DNA of 64,000 nucleotides from Chromera velia (lineage: Eukaryota > Sar > Chromeraceae). Of the stretch, positions 34,275 to 44,741 are shown piece by piece. Position 1 is the stretch's first letter; each line of letters opens with the position of its first letter. The stretch spans positions 1 to 64,000 of the forward strand of contig JAHBMJ010000742.1 of assembly GCA_018398765.1 (NCBI GenBank), given 5' to 3'. The notes beneath the pieces were generated by a model. That model was not told the DNA's origin. It saw only the letters and a list, made by a program, of their open reading frames with translations, and made no database searches. Made by a program: the position numbers and the translations under genes.

Positions 34275-36893
34275 TTATTTTTTCAAATTGTGCCTCTCTC
34301 CGATTCTGGCGACTTTTGTTTGCAGGTGCCTACACCTATTTTCCTTTGTGCGCGTGTTTGGATTTCGTCCTCCGTTTGGAAAGAGCCAGAAGTCAGTCTT
34401 GTCCTTGCATTCCACCTTTTCAACCTTTTCTCTGTCGGTTGGATTCTGTTGTGTCTGTGAGTGTCTGTCTTCCTCTTCTTTAGCCATGGCTGCTGATACG
34501 TGATAGGTGACGTTGGGAGCTACGAATAGGTATTTCTTTGCATCCAGCAGTACTTCTTGGAAGGACAAGTAGTTTTTCGTTCGGAGTGCCACTCTGACCG
34601 TCTCATTACTGAGTCCCTTGATGAAATGTTTGGATACTTGGGGTGAATGATATGACCGTGAATCTATTTCCTTTCCGCACTCGTTATAGAGACTTTGATA
34701 ATAACAGACGTACTCATCTATGGATTCGGTCAGGTTTTGTTTCAGTGCAAACAGTTTCTCCTCGGCTAAATCTTGCTCTGCCTCTGTCAGTTCATATTCT
34801 TTGAGGAAGAGGTTGCCCAATTCTGCAGTAGTAGTCACTCTGGTCAATCTTTTGGTTGGTAGCTGGTCATACCAAGTCTTTGCCTTCCCTGTTAACATAG
34901 AAGGGAAGTAGATATCTCGGAAGTCAAAGAAGTGCTAGTTTATTCTCTCTCTTAGTCGCAAGAGACGTCCCCAGTATGCTTTTCTTTGGGTTCGATTTTC
35001 TCCTGAGAAGGTGGGTAGGTCAAGTTTGACTTTGGGCATGTCTCTTTGGTTGAAGTAGAGGTTTTCTGTTTGTCCCAACTTCCTTCCTTAATCTTCTCGG
35101 GGTGCAGGAACCAATCGACCTTCAGCATCGAGGTTGAATGCGATCCCTTATTTCTGTAGACCCAGTATGACTGAGAGATCGACATCTTTCAACGACAATC
35201 CTGCTGACTCCGATCCTGTCTGAGCACCGGCATTTGGGTTGCCGTCGGTCATCTCGATGTCAGGCGCCCCTTGTTGCTGCATCTGACTGGGTGGCTCTGC
35301 TGGAGGTGGGTTGCCATGTTCGGGTGCATTCGGAGGCACATCCTCCTGCTCTTGTATTGCATGCTCTGGGGCGGCTTTTGCTTTAGGTTGTTTGTTGATC
35401 ATCTTGGGTTTTGCTCCTAGGTGCATCCTGGTAACTTGGTAGTCAGCTAGAAATAGGGGGGTGGTTACCAGGTTGGCCGGTAACCTGGCCGGCCGAGTCG
35501 CGGCGGCGCCGCGGGCCCGCGCTGCGGCCCGATCGACGTCCGTGCGGCCGCCGCGTCTTGATTGAGCAGTTGTTCTCCAAAGAAGCCAAACTTAGAAGTT
35601 TCAAGATGTCGAAAGGCAAACTGTTCACACAGAAAGACGCCATTAAGGCTCTCCACGACCTGAATATCTGGGTTAGTCAGTGTGCAAGTGTGTTCTGCGT
35701 CGACGTGTGAGCAAGGCTGGAGAGATTATGAATATATTTATAAGATGTCATTCACAGAAGCAGTCAGAAGAGGGGGAGGGGAGGAAGTCATCGATTTTGT
35801 CCAGCCTTAGCCTCGGGCTGTCGTCAATGCCAAGAAGAGTCTGAGAAGAGGCGCTAGATAGAAAGTATCTGCGCAAATCAGTTGATGGATCAAAATCCCT
35901 CCACTGGTTTTTGTTCAGATACAGCTATCGCATCGAGTTGACTGTGCATGTGTTTCACGCATGTTTTGTGCATGTGTGTGTGCTTTCATGCCGCATGAAT
36001 GTGTTTTATCGATTTTCATGCATGTTATTCGCTTGTTGTATATGCATATGAGTTTCATGCGTGAAAGAAAAACAGTTTTAGGATTCAAAAGTTTCCACGT
36101 CTTTCGAATGTGGCCAGATTTTTTTTTAATTTTTTTTCTATAATTTTTTTTTCTATACTTTTTTTTTAATTTTTTTTTCTAGATTTTTATTTTTGTTTTT
36201 TTTTTTAAATTATATGGCCGGTAAACCGGTAACCTGGCCATTGTTAAAAAAATTGGTCTAGCCCGGCCAGGTAACCGGTTACCCAGTAATTACCCGGCCA
36301 TCATGCAACTAGGGACTTTTGCTGCTGCTGCCTTTGTGAGTCCCTTTGCTTTAGGCTGTGCCTTCGGCTTTGCTTTTGCTGCTGCTTTCGGTTTCGGTAT
36401 TGCCGCTTTCTTTGTTTTCGCCTTCGCTTGTCCGTTTACATTTCCAGAAGGCATCTTCGGCGGCTTCTTTTGCACGACAATCAGCGCAGTCAGTCACTAG
36501 ACAGACGTATTGATCCTTGGGTACTACGTATGTCGGTAGGTGTTGATGATAGGTAGATATTACTCTCTCTTGGGGTGTGGTATCCAGGGTAAGGGCTTGG
36601 ATGATCTGTTCAGACAGGCGATTGTGGGCTTTGAACGAGTAAGCGTACTAGTCTAGCATGAAAATGTCAAATCTTTCTGTGCTTTGAGCAAAAGCGCTGT
36701 TTCTCGCTAAGGTCCTTTCTATAATCACTCGTACTCTCTCTCTTAAGTCCTGTATTAAATAGTCCCTTGAGCGTCGGTACAATACTGCATCAGACACTGG
36801 GGTTGTCTTCTGTTCCTCAATCTTGCCTACAGGTTTGACTACTGCTTCTTTCGAAGGGAATCTTCTGCAGGTGTTTTCAAATTTCGGCAGCAC
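34275..36893 (-). mobile_element. gag-like fragments of another LTR retroelement, broken
   Basis: At 34275-34898 the minus strand encodes a retrotransposon-gag domain (GKAKTWYDQLP, LFLKEYELTEAEQDLAEEKL, IKGLSNETVRVAL). At 35148-35426 there is a Pro/Gln-rich leader. At 36290-36893 there are a Lys/Ala-rich stretch and another helical gag-like piece. No RT or LTR pair is seen, so only gag-region fossils remain, broken in several places. A separate insert appears to lie between the fragments (35459-36300). Confidence 0.6.
35459..36300. mobile_element. Possible small insert with GGTTACC/GGTAACC ends
   Basis: The left end reads GTGGTTACCAGGTTGGCCGG and the right end GGCCAGGTAACCGGTTAC, an imperfect inverted pair around ~840 bp. 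The left third is GC-rich and the right third carries long T runs (36118-36210). It sits between gag-like fragments of the same strand, as an insertion would. A short plus frame from 35606 (MSKGKLFTQKDAIKALHDL) is unassigned. Superfamily unknown. Confidence 0.35.
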
Positions 36894-36930
36894 TTCGTGG
36901 TAAAGTCTGTTTTTGCTCCTGGTTTCCTCT

Positions 36931-37330
36931 TCTGTTCAAGTCTAGCGTGTCCAACTCTAGGTTGCTTTGAGATTCCTGTAGCACTTCATAGTCAGGTCTG
37001 TGCTTGTCTCTAGTTCTTTTCCTGTTCAAGTCTAGCTAGCTTGTCCGACTCTGGGTTGCTTGAGATTCCTGCAGCACTTCGTGGTCAGGTCTGTGCTTGT
37101 CTCTGGTTCTCTTCCTGTTGAAGTCCGACTTATCCGACTCAGAGTCTGGGTTGCTTGAGATTCCTGCAGCACTTCGTGGTCTGGTCTGTGCTTGTCTCTA
37201 GTTCTCTTCCTCTTCAAGTCCGACTTGTCTGACTCTGGATTGCTTGAGATTCCTGCAGCACTTCGTGGTCTAGTCTGTGCTTGTCTTGGTTGTCTGACTC
37301 CAGATCAGAAGGGTCGACTCTCACAGGCAA
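36931..37330 (+). repeat. ~93-bp tandem repeat, about 4 copies
   Basis: The units share TTGAGATTCCTGCAGCACTT, then CGTGGTC(A/T)GGTCTGTGCTTG, then TTCTCTTCCT and an AAGTCCGACTTGTCCGACTC block. The array leads directly into repeat copy D at 37335. One unit of it appears inverted in the spacer of the fold-back at 28193-28347. Confidence 0.85.
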
Positions 37331-37334
37331 GTCA

Positions 37335-38272
37335 CCACGTGTTCCGTTCTACTTGTCGACTTCTTGTCGACCGGGCAGAGCAGAATCTTAGACAGGAGGG
37401 CAGAGTCCAGTTCAAGTCGGTATTCACTGATGCAGGTATTGATAAATTGCACAGTATTTGAAGGTTTATGATGCAGAGTTTGCTGATCAGTCAAAGTCAC
37501 CTAAGTTCTGAGAGTTCCTCTAGTAGTTGATTTCAACTGTCACAAACCTGAATCGACGAGTTACAGAATTTTCTGACAGTTAATTCAATCACTCTCCAGA
37601 ATCTGTCACTGAGGTGCTGTTAAACTTTTGACCTGAGTTTTAGTTTTTCGCATGTGCAGAAAATTCCGCATGTCACTGAATCTGCATGTGTCGGAATTTT
37701 TTGCAAGTCAGAATTCTCCGCAAGTCGGAATTTTCCGCAAGTGTGGAATTTTCCGAAAGGTCAGAATTTTCCGCAAGTAAAGAATTTTCTGCAAGTGTCA
37801 GAAAATTTTGCAAGTGTTGTATATATCTGTTGTAGTGTTGCATATATGTGTTGCAGTGTTATTAGAGTTGTATAAGTGTTACATTAGTACGTGTTGTATG
37901 ATTATACACAAGTGTTGCATTAGTATTGCATGAGTGTTACACTAGTTTAACTTGGGATGTTGCGCTCGCTGCATGTTGTATCTGGTTATATTTAATTATT
38001 ATGTAATTTAATTATGTGTTATATTGTATTGTAATATATTCTGATTTATTCTGTTTTTAAAGAAAATAGTATTTAATTTAAATTACAAGAAATTAATTTA
38101 ACTGATGACCCCTCCTGTGCAAGATTATACATAGTGTGTTTCTATCTATTCTTTCTTAAAAGTTTTAAAATCATTCTAGAAAATTATTTCTGTTTATTTT
38201 TAATACTTTACCTTTCTTCTAGCATATACTTATATACTTTACCTTTCCTCTAGCCTTTCTTTGGATGTGACA
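37335..38272 (+). repeat. Copy D of the GGAATTTTCC repeat family
   Basis: 938 bp, CACGTGTTCCGTTCTACT to GGATGTGACACA, directly followed by copy E in the same orientation. It contains the same sub-arrays as copy C. Confidence 0.85.
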
Positions 38273-39190
38273 CACGTGTTCCGTTCTACTTGTCGACTTC
38301 TTATCGACCGGGCAGAGTAGAATCTTGGACAGGAGGGCAGAGTCCCGTTCAAGTCGGTATTCACTGATGCAGGTATTGATAAATTGCACAGTAATACATG
38401 ACAGTATTTGAAGGTTTGTGATGTAAAGTTCGCTGATCAGTCAAAGTCACCTAAGTCCCGAGAGTTCCTCTAGTTGATTTCAACTGTCAAAAACCTGAAT
38501 GGACGAGTTACGGAATTTTCCGACAGTCAATTCAATCACTCTCCAGAATCTGTGACTGAGGTGCTGCTAAACTTTTGATCCGAGTTTTGGTTTTTCGCAT
38601 ATGCGGAAAATTCCGCATATTACTGAATCTGCATGTATCAGAATTTTTCGTAAGTTGGAATTCTCTGCAAGTCGGAATTTTCTGCAAGTGTGGAATTTTC
38701 CGTAAGTGTCAGAAAATTCCGCAAGTGTTGTATATATCTGTTATAGTGTTGCATATATGTGTTGCAATATTATTAGAGTTGCATGAGTGTTACATTAGTA
38801 CGTGTTGCATGAGTATGCACAAGTGTTGCATTAGTATTGCATGAGTGTTACACTAGTTTAACTTGGGATGTTGCGCTCGCTGCATGTTGTATCTGGTTAT
38901 ATTTAATTATTATGTAATTTAATTATGTGTTGTATTATATTGTAATATATTCTGATTTATTCTGTTTTAAATTTAAAGAAATTAGCGTTTAATTTAAATT
39001 ACAAGAAATTAATTTAACTGATGATCCCTCCTGTGCAAGATTATACATAGTGTGTTTCTATCTATTCTTTCTTAAAAGTTTTAAAATCATTCTAGAAAAT
39101 TATTTCTGTTTATTTTTAATACTTTACCTTTCCTCTAGCATATACTTATATACTTTACCTTTCCTCTAGCCTTTCGTTGGACGTGACACA
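38273..39190 (+). repeat. Copy E of the GGAATTTTCC repeat family
   Basis: About 918 bp, in tandem with copy D. It starts CACGTGTTCCG and ends GGACGTGACACATC, with a shortened palindrome array. D and E share the junction and orientation, which suggests unequal exchange or tandem insertion. Confidence 0.85.
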
Positions 39191-39194
39191 TCTC

Positions 39195-39252
39195 ACAGTC
39201 TGCATGCACTGAATGAATGATTGTAGAGAAAGAAGCAGCAGCAGCAACAGCA
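39195..39252 (+). repeat. 58-bp direct repeat, left copy
   Basis: From ACAGTCTGCATGCACTG to AGCAGCAACAGCA. By eye it is identical over 58 bp to 41579-41636. Confidence 0.85.
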
Positions 39253-40088
39253 CAAATTAAAGCTAGTACCGGATGGATGATTTGGCCGGTCAGATATAAA
39301 GGACAGAACCAGCAATATCATGTGAGTAGTTGTTACGTGGGACGGCCACGCAGGGGAGAAAAGAAGAGAAGAGAAAAAAAGAGAAGAAAAGCAAAGAGAA
39401 GAGAAGCGAAGAGAAGAGAAGAGAAGAGAAAACAAAAGAAAAGAAGAGAAGAGAAGAGAAGAGAAAAGAAGAGAAGAATAGAAAGAGGGAGTGCGATGGT
39501 TAGGGGCGGAGGGGGGAAAAACACAATCGGGGGCCCGCAGGAAAGAACGAGAGCTGGCGGGGCAATGTCGGGAGACTTGAAAGCAAAAGTTATTCATTCA
39601 CTCAATCCTCCGATCCATCGAACAGGAAAGGGGGCGATACAGAGGTCCAAGAAAGAAAGAGCTGGGGTGTGTGCTCAATCGAGGGATGAAGAAACAAAAA
39701 AAATCACGTGTGTTCATGAAAGGTCCAGGAAAGAGGGCCATGCAGTCTCAATTCCTTTGGATCGGGGAGGTGTGATCAAGGGAGGAACTTGAAGAAACGA
39801 AAATGATCGACGTTTCATGAGAGAAATCAAGCAGCCATCAAATCAAGCAGCCATCAACTAGGTCCATTTAACCAACCAAGCAGGCAGACAAACAGACCGC
39901 CGGATGGTCCCACGGTTCAAATAGGGGGATGGAAGCAGAGCAGAAAGGAGAAGCAAAAAGGTCTGTCCTCTGGATGACGACAAGTCAGGATGAATTTCGC
40001 CTCAGCAATCAGCGTCAACAACCAAACGCACCATCCAAGAATTAACAGACACACACACAGTGTAACTCTGTATTGGATTTCCACTCAC
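39253..40088. other. Purine-rich stretch, no gene assigned
   Basis: A GAAAA/GAAGA-rich tract (39355-39490) produces a Lys/Arg/Glu frame that I reject. The rest shows no clear exon. Confidence 0.4.
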
Positions 40089-40359
40089 CTGTATGTATAG
40101 AGACCCACGCAAGTTGCGGCTAGCTCCCCAAGTGCTCCGACGGATACAGCAAACTTCCCCCTCCTACGCGTCGGTCTGCACTTCGCAGGACGAAAAGCCG
40201 AAAAGAGGAGGAGGCAGCACTGATCAGAAAAGCAGCCGCACAGGAGCAGAAGGAAGAGGAGGCCCGCTTCCATCCAAAAGGCGTACAAGTAAGTTGGATC
40301 TGGGCACGCAGAGAGAGACACGAACGAAAGGGACCATACACGGAATACAGCGTATGCAC
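40089..40359 (-). CDS. Putative internal exon of a membrane protein
   Basis: On the minus strand a 271-nt segment is flanked by a good acceptor (TTTCTCTGATGCAG) and donor (CAG then GTGAGT), with both phases equal to 2. It encodes about 90 residues, including a strongly hydrophobic span (LYAFWMEAGLLFLLLLCGC, then CCLLLF) and a basic PAKCRPTRRRGK stretch, then a second mildly hydrophobic segment. This looks like one or two membrane helices with a positive loop. I could not find neighbouring exons in the flanks. It may be a relic of a gene cut up by rearrangement. Function unknown. Confidence 0.35.
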
Positions 40360-41303
40360 CTGCATCAGAGAAATAAAACAGACAGGAAATCCGGCAGCAG
40401 CTAGGAGAGGAGAGGGGAAAGTTATGAAGCGTACGGAAACACGACGCGAAAGGCATCATTCCCCTCCCCTCACACAATAGATCAAACGTGTAGTGTGGAC
40501 GGAAACACCCGAATCCAATGTGTTGTTTGCCAAAATGCATGTATGGCTGCATGCCGGTGGAATGAGATACGTACAGGACATGCAGATAAGAATAGATTGA
40601 TTCCATTTCCCTGTCTCTGATGGAAAAGCCTGACCTTTGCTGCATGCAATTAAAACGAAAGGCCGCGAACACTACATAGGGAAGACCGTCCAAAGAAAGA
40701 GCAATCGACTTTGGATCAAGACCTTGCCCTAGCTTGCACGGACAGACCTGTCCGAACAACACATGCATGCATGCATGCATGCATGTATGTATGTATGTAT
40801 GCATGCATGTATTACCACACCCGGCACCAAACAACGCAAGTCAAGCTCGCCCGCTTGCAACCCCATGAACCTATCAAGAAAGCACTGGAACTCTTCCTTG
40901 AGCATGCACGCAAAAGGTGCACCTATATATATAGAAGAGCAACCAATCAAGCAGAGAGGAACGCACAAGCGACCGTGAACCACACCTCGTCACGTATACC
41001 CGCTCAAACACTGCAAATTGACGGTCTCTCACACGCGCACGCAGTTAGACGGCCCAACCACATGCACGCAGATCGAAACAGAACTAGCTAGCTCCCAACT
41101 CAAACAAACCTGCTGGCAGCAAATAACCCATCCATGTCCAATCAATCCCGGCCCAGGCAACAACCTGCATGCAGGTTTGTGCAACACATGGCAACATGCA
41201 GAGCCAGGTAGACGGCCGGAACAGCAGCCCTACACATGCGCATGAACCCATCGACTCACCTGAGCAACCAGCCTGGCCCTACGATCGCTTTGGGTACAAG
41301 AAT
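40360..41303. other. Non-coding stretch with (CATG)n
   Basis: A CATGCATG run at about 40761-40810 blends into TATG units. No exon is supported. The sequence is A/C-rich toward the tRNA locus. Confidence 0.4.
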
Positions 41304-41326
41304 CAACCAACCACTCCACCAGAAAA

Positions 41327-41399
41327 GGGCCCAATGGTCTAGTGGTATGATTCTCGCTTTGGGTGCGAGAGGTCCCGGGTTCGATCCCCGGTTGGGCCC
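41327..41399 (+). tRNA. tRNA-Pro (anticodon UGG)
   Basis: 73 nt folding as a cloverleaf. The acceptor stem pairs GGGCCCA with TGGGCCC. The D arm is GGTC...GATT. The anticodon stem CTCGC/GCGAG encloses loop TTTGGGT (anticodon TGG at 41360-41362), and the T arm CCGGG-TTCGATC-CCCGG follows. The anticodon arm and T stem closely match eukaryotic tRNA-Pro. Internal A box (TGGTCTAGTGG) and B box (GGTTCGATCC) serve RNA polymerase III. It has no intron, and CCA is not encoded, as expected in a eukaryote. Confidence 0.95.
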
Positions 41400-41405
41400 T
41401 TTTTT
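41400..41405 (+). terminator. Pol III terminator of tRNA-Pro
   Basis: A run of six T directly follows the acceptor stem, the standard RNA polymerase III stop. Confidence 0.85.
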
Positions 41406-41876
41406 AGCAAGAGGGACGCCAAATTTGCGCCCAATCGTTGTTTTGGTGCCCCCACGACACTGAGTCCCAGTATATGTCCCCGGCCGGTCGAAGCGGATTC
41501 ATGCATACAGAGGGAGGGATGTGCATGTCGATCAATGGAAAGATGCAGGACCCTTCGTCGATCGTTTCAGATAGTCTAACAGTCTGCATGCACTGAATGA
41601 ATGATTGTAGAGAAAGAAGCAGCAGCAGCAACAGCAGCACGCTCGCCGTTCGTCACTGAATCTTCAGGCACACCGATACAGTCTCTGTAGCCGTCTACAT
41701 GCAGACTGGCAAGCTGCTTGACACACCATGTGGACATTCTGCTGCATTTAATTCAAGCCATTTGGTGTCTAGGTGCTCGATTGAATATTCTTACGGGTTG
41801 AACGCTGCTGTGAGAGTGACTCTGGAGGCCTATATACATGCAGTGCTAAGAAGAACGATCGAGACGGCCAAAGAGT
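41406..41876. other. Stretch between tRNA-Pro and the oxygenase gene
   Basis: It holds the rest of the duplicated tRNA flank to 41562, the right 58-bp direct repeat (41579-41636), and the 5' flank of the oxygenase gene. An 86-residue frame from 41699 overlaps the gene start in another phase and shows no domain. Confidence 0.4.
41579..41636 (+). repeat. 58-bp direct repeat, right copy
   Basis: By eye identical to 39195-39252. The two copies bracket 2.3 kb that includes the putative membrane exon and tRNA-Pro. Confidence 0.85.
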
Positions 41877-44359
41877 ATGGCTGTGTTCCTGAAGAATCTG
41901 CCGAAACGCCCCTCAGCCTTGAGGGAGCTCGGAGACTTCCTGACCGGAGAAGGGAGTGACGAGAGCGCTCTGAGGGGACAGACTCTGATTGGCGGAATCG
42001 CAGCAGGGGTGATACAGGAGGATGACGAAGGATCCGGTACCATTCTCCGTCTCCTGCCCCAGATTGCCCAGGCCCTCGATCTCTCTGTAGGTGGGAAGGG
42101 GGTGGGGGCCCTCTTCCTCTTCGAGATGGGGGGACACCTGGAGATGACGTACAACTTTCGGTGTGTTGAGGGGGTCTACACGCATCTTCTTTCAAACCGC
42201 ACGTCTGCCTTTCGAGCCCTCTACCATTTAGGGCGATGCCAATTGATGACAGCCGAGAATGAGACAGACCTCAAAGTGGCCGAGTCGCTTCTCTGGCTCG
42301 CCAAGAGTGCACATGGAGACAGGAATCAGGAGACGGCATCTCTTGCACACAGCCGTCTCGCACTACTCCTTTGTCAAGCTGGCGCAGTGAGACAACGGGA
42401 GGCAGAGGAAGAGCTGCAGCAGCTGCGGACGCCCAAATCCCCCTCTGGCAGATTCACGCACCGTCTCGCGCAGTGCGTCCTTCACTACTTCGACCCTCTG
42501 CTTCCGCCGTCTCCACACTTTCCGGGACCAATCGCACCACTCGATAATCACAGCGGGGACGTCTCCCGTCTCCTTTTCAGCGTCGACAACGTTCTCCCCT
42601 CCCGTCTCCTCTCCTGTCTCCAGGCCGCGTTCTGCGTGGGGTCCCCATTCTGGACAGAGCACAGGTGGGCCCATGAAGAGACGGTTCCATAAGGCATCTG
42701 GGTGTCGGAGTGTGCGAAGAGCTGGCTTTGAACGACGCGCCGTTGCCCCTTCTGCTTGAATCAATAATAGCGTTTGAAGACAAGCAAGGCTTTTCCTGCC
42801 ACAGGAATTCTCATTTGACTGGCTGTCGGTCCGCCAATCAGCCTCTCGAAGCCACGAATTTCACCCATACAGCTTTTTTCGCACTGGGCTTATGTGTGCA
42901 TACAGAATATGCGCAGGCACCATGCACATGTATGTATGTATGCACCCTCCCTCCCTCCCTCCCTCCCTCCCTATTCAACCAACACCCGTACGCTTCAGAT
43001 ACGACGTGGAGAGGTCCAGCTACTTCTCCTACCTGCACGTGCTTGGAAAAGAGGGGGACACAGCCTGGGAGGGCGTCAGGAAAAAGCAGAAGGGGGAACA
43101 CTGTCAGGCAGTCGGAAAGTCAAGTGACAAAAAGAAACGAAGGCTGAAAGAGGAAGAAAAGGGGGAGACGGGTGACAGTCCGTCCGACGCCTCGGAAGCC
43201 GCGTCTGCGTCTCAGGGCTCCTGTGTGCTGCCCGTCCTCTTCGAGCACCTGCAGACGGTCCTGGAACCTGTTTTTCCGAAGTCTGGGTGCATCTGCATGA
43301 ATTTATTTATGTGCGCAATAGTGTATGTGTGGACTGGAGCATTCATGTATGTGTGTATGTACATCTGTGTCCGTCCGTCCGTCCGTCCGTCCGCCTGTGT
43401 GTGTGGGGGGGGGGGGGGGGGGGGGNGCGAGGGGGGGAGAGAGATAGAGAGAGCATTTGTACTTCCGTCTACGGTCCTTTGAGAGAGCCCCCAGTGAGTC
43501 CTTGATCCCGTTGTTGCCGTTCGAAGAGTCTGGTTCAAACTCAGTGCCCCCCGGTCCTTGCTAGGTGTCTGCATATGTCCATGCTTGTGTGTGATGGATC
43601 GATGCGTGCATGGGCGTAAAGAAGCACGCGTCCATCTTCGTTGAAATTTGCTGAATGTGAGAGAATCGCCGAGAAGCGAGCGTGATTCCATTTTCCTTCA
43701 CCAGTCCCCTCGCCCCTCTCTGCCTGCCTGCCTACGCCTCTCCGTCACTCTGCTCTCTCTCTCTCCCTCTGTGTGTGTGTGTGTGTGTGTGGATGTGTGT
43801 GTCTGCCCGCATCGGTTGCAGGTGCGGGAGGCGAAGTCAGCAGAGTGGTGGGTCCACTGCCGGCCGCACCAGTCGGGGCACCAATTTCATTTTGATTCGG
43901 AGAACGAGGGCAAGGGAGAGGTCAGGGATGGAAAGGAAAAAGACGTGATCACACACATGGAAGGAGTATGGGTCTGAACGAACAGCCACACACCCAGAGG
44001 AGGTATTCATTCTTCACACCATCGAGTGTGATGTGAAAAGAGACTGAAGGAAGGAAAACCCCTCCCATGACTGGGGGGGAAATTGCAGAAGAAGACGATG
44101 AAAAGCAGTCAGGCCGACAGCAAGAAATTGGCCAGAAAGACAAACAGACAAACAGACAGACAGACTGACTGACAGACAGACAGACAAACGAACAGACAAG
44201 ACAGACGGACAGAGAGACAGACGGACGGACAGACAGACAGACAGACAAACAGATAGACAGACAGACGGATAAACAGACAGATAAACAGACAGACAGCCAG
44301 ACAAACAAACAGACAGACAGACAGACAGATCAACAGACAGACAGACAGACAGACAGACT

Positions 44360-44390
<31 letters not shown>

Positions 44391-44692
44391 TGTATCGACG
44401 GACAGACAGACAAACAGACAGACAAGCAGACAGACAGACACACAGACAGACAGGCGGATAAACAGACAGATCAACAGACAGACAGACGCACAGACAGACA
44501 GACAGACAGACAGACAGACGGATAAACGGACAGACAGATAAATATACAGACAGACAGACAGACAGACAGACTGACTGACAAACAGACAAACAGACAAACA
44601 GACAGACAGACAAACAGACAGATAAAGAGACAAACAGACAAACAGACAGACAGACAGACTATATCGACCGACAGACAAACAGACAGATGAAA

Positions 44693-44741
<49 letters not shown>

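Larger units (their letters stand above)
41304..41562 (+). repeat. Duplicated tRNA-Pro locus, copy 2
   Basis: Counterpart of 27037-27294, with the intact tRNA. The shared region ends near GACCCTTCGTCGAT. Confidence 0.75.

Noticed and set aside
27298-39190. CRISPR array
   Set aside because: The short repeats are degenerate, the spacers are also repeats, and the context is a eukaryotic nuclear genome.
37335-39190. Tandem copies D and E as an LTR pair
   Set aside because: There is no internal coding region between them, the ends are not TG...CA, and they abut directly.
39217-39792. 191-residue Lys/Arg/Glu-rich protein
   Set aside because: Driven by a GAAAA/GAAGA purine tract, with no recognisable motif.
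40763-40812. Regulatory GCATGC array
   Set aside because: Best read as a simple CATG microsatellite; no nearby promoter supports a regulatory role.
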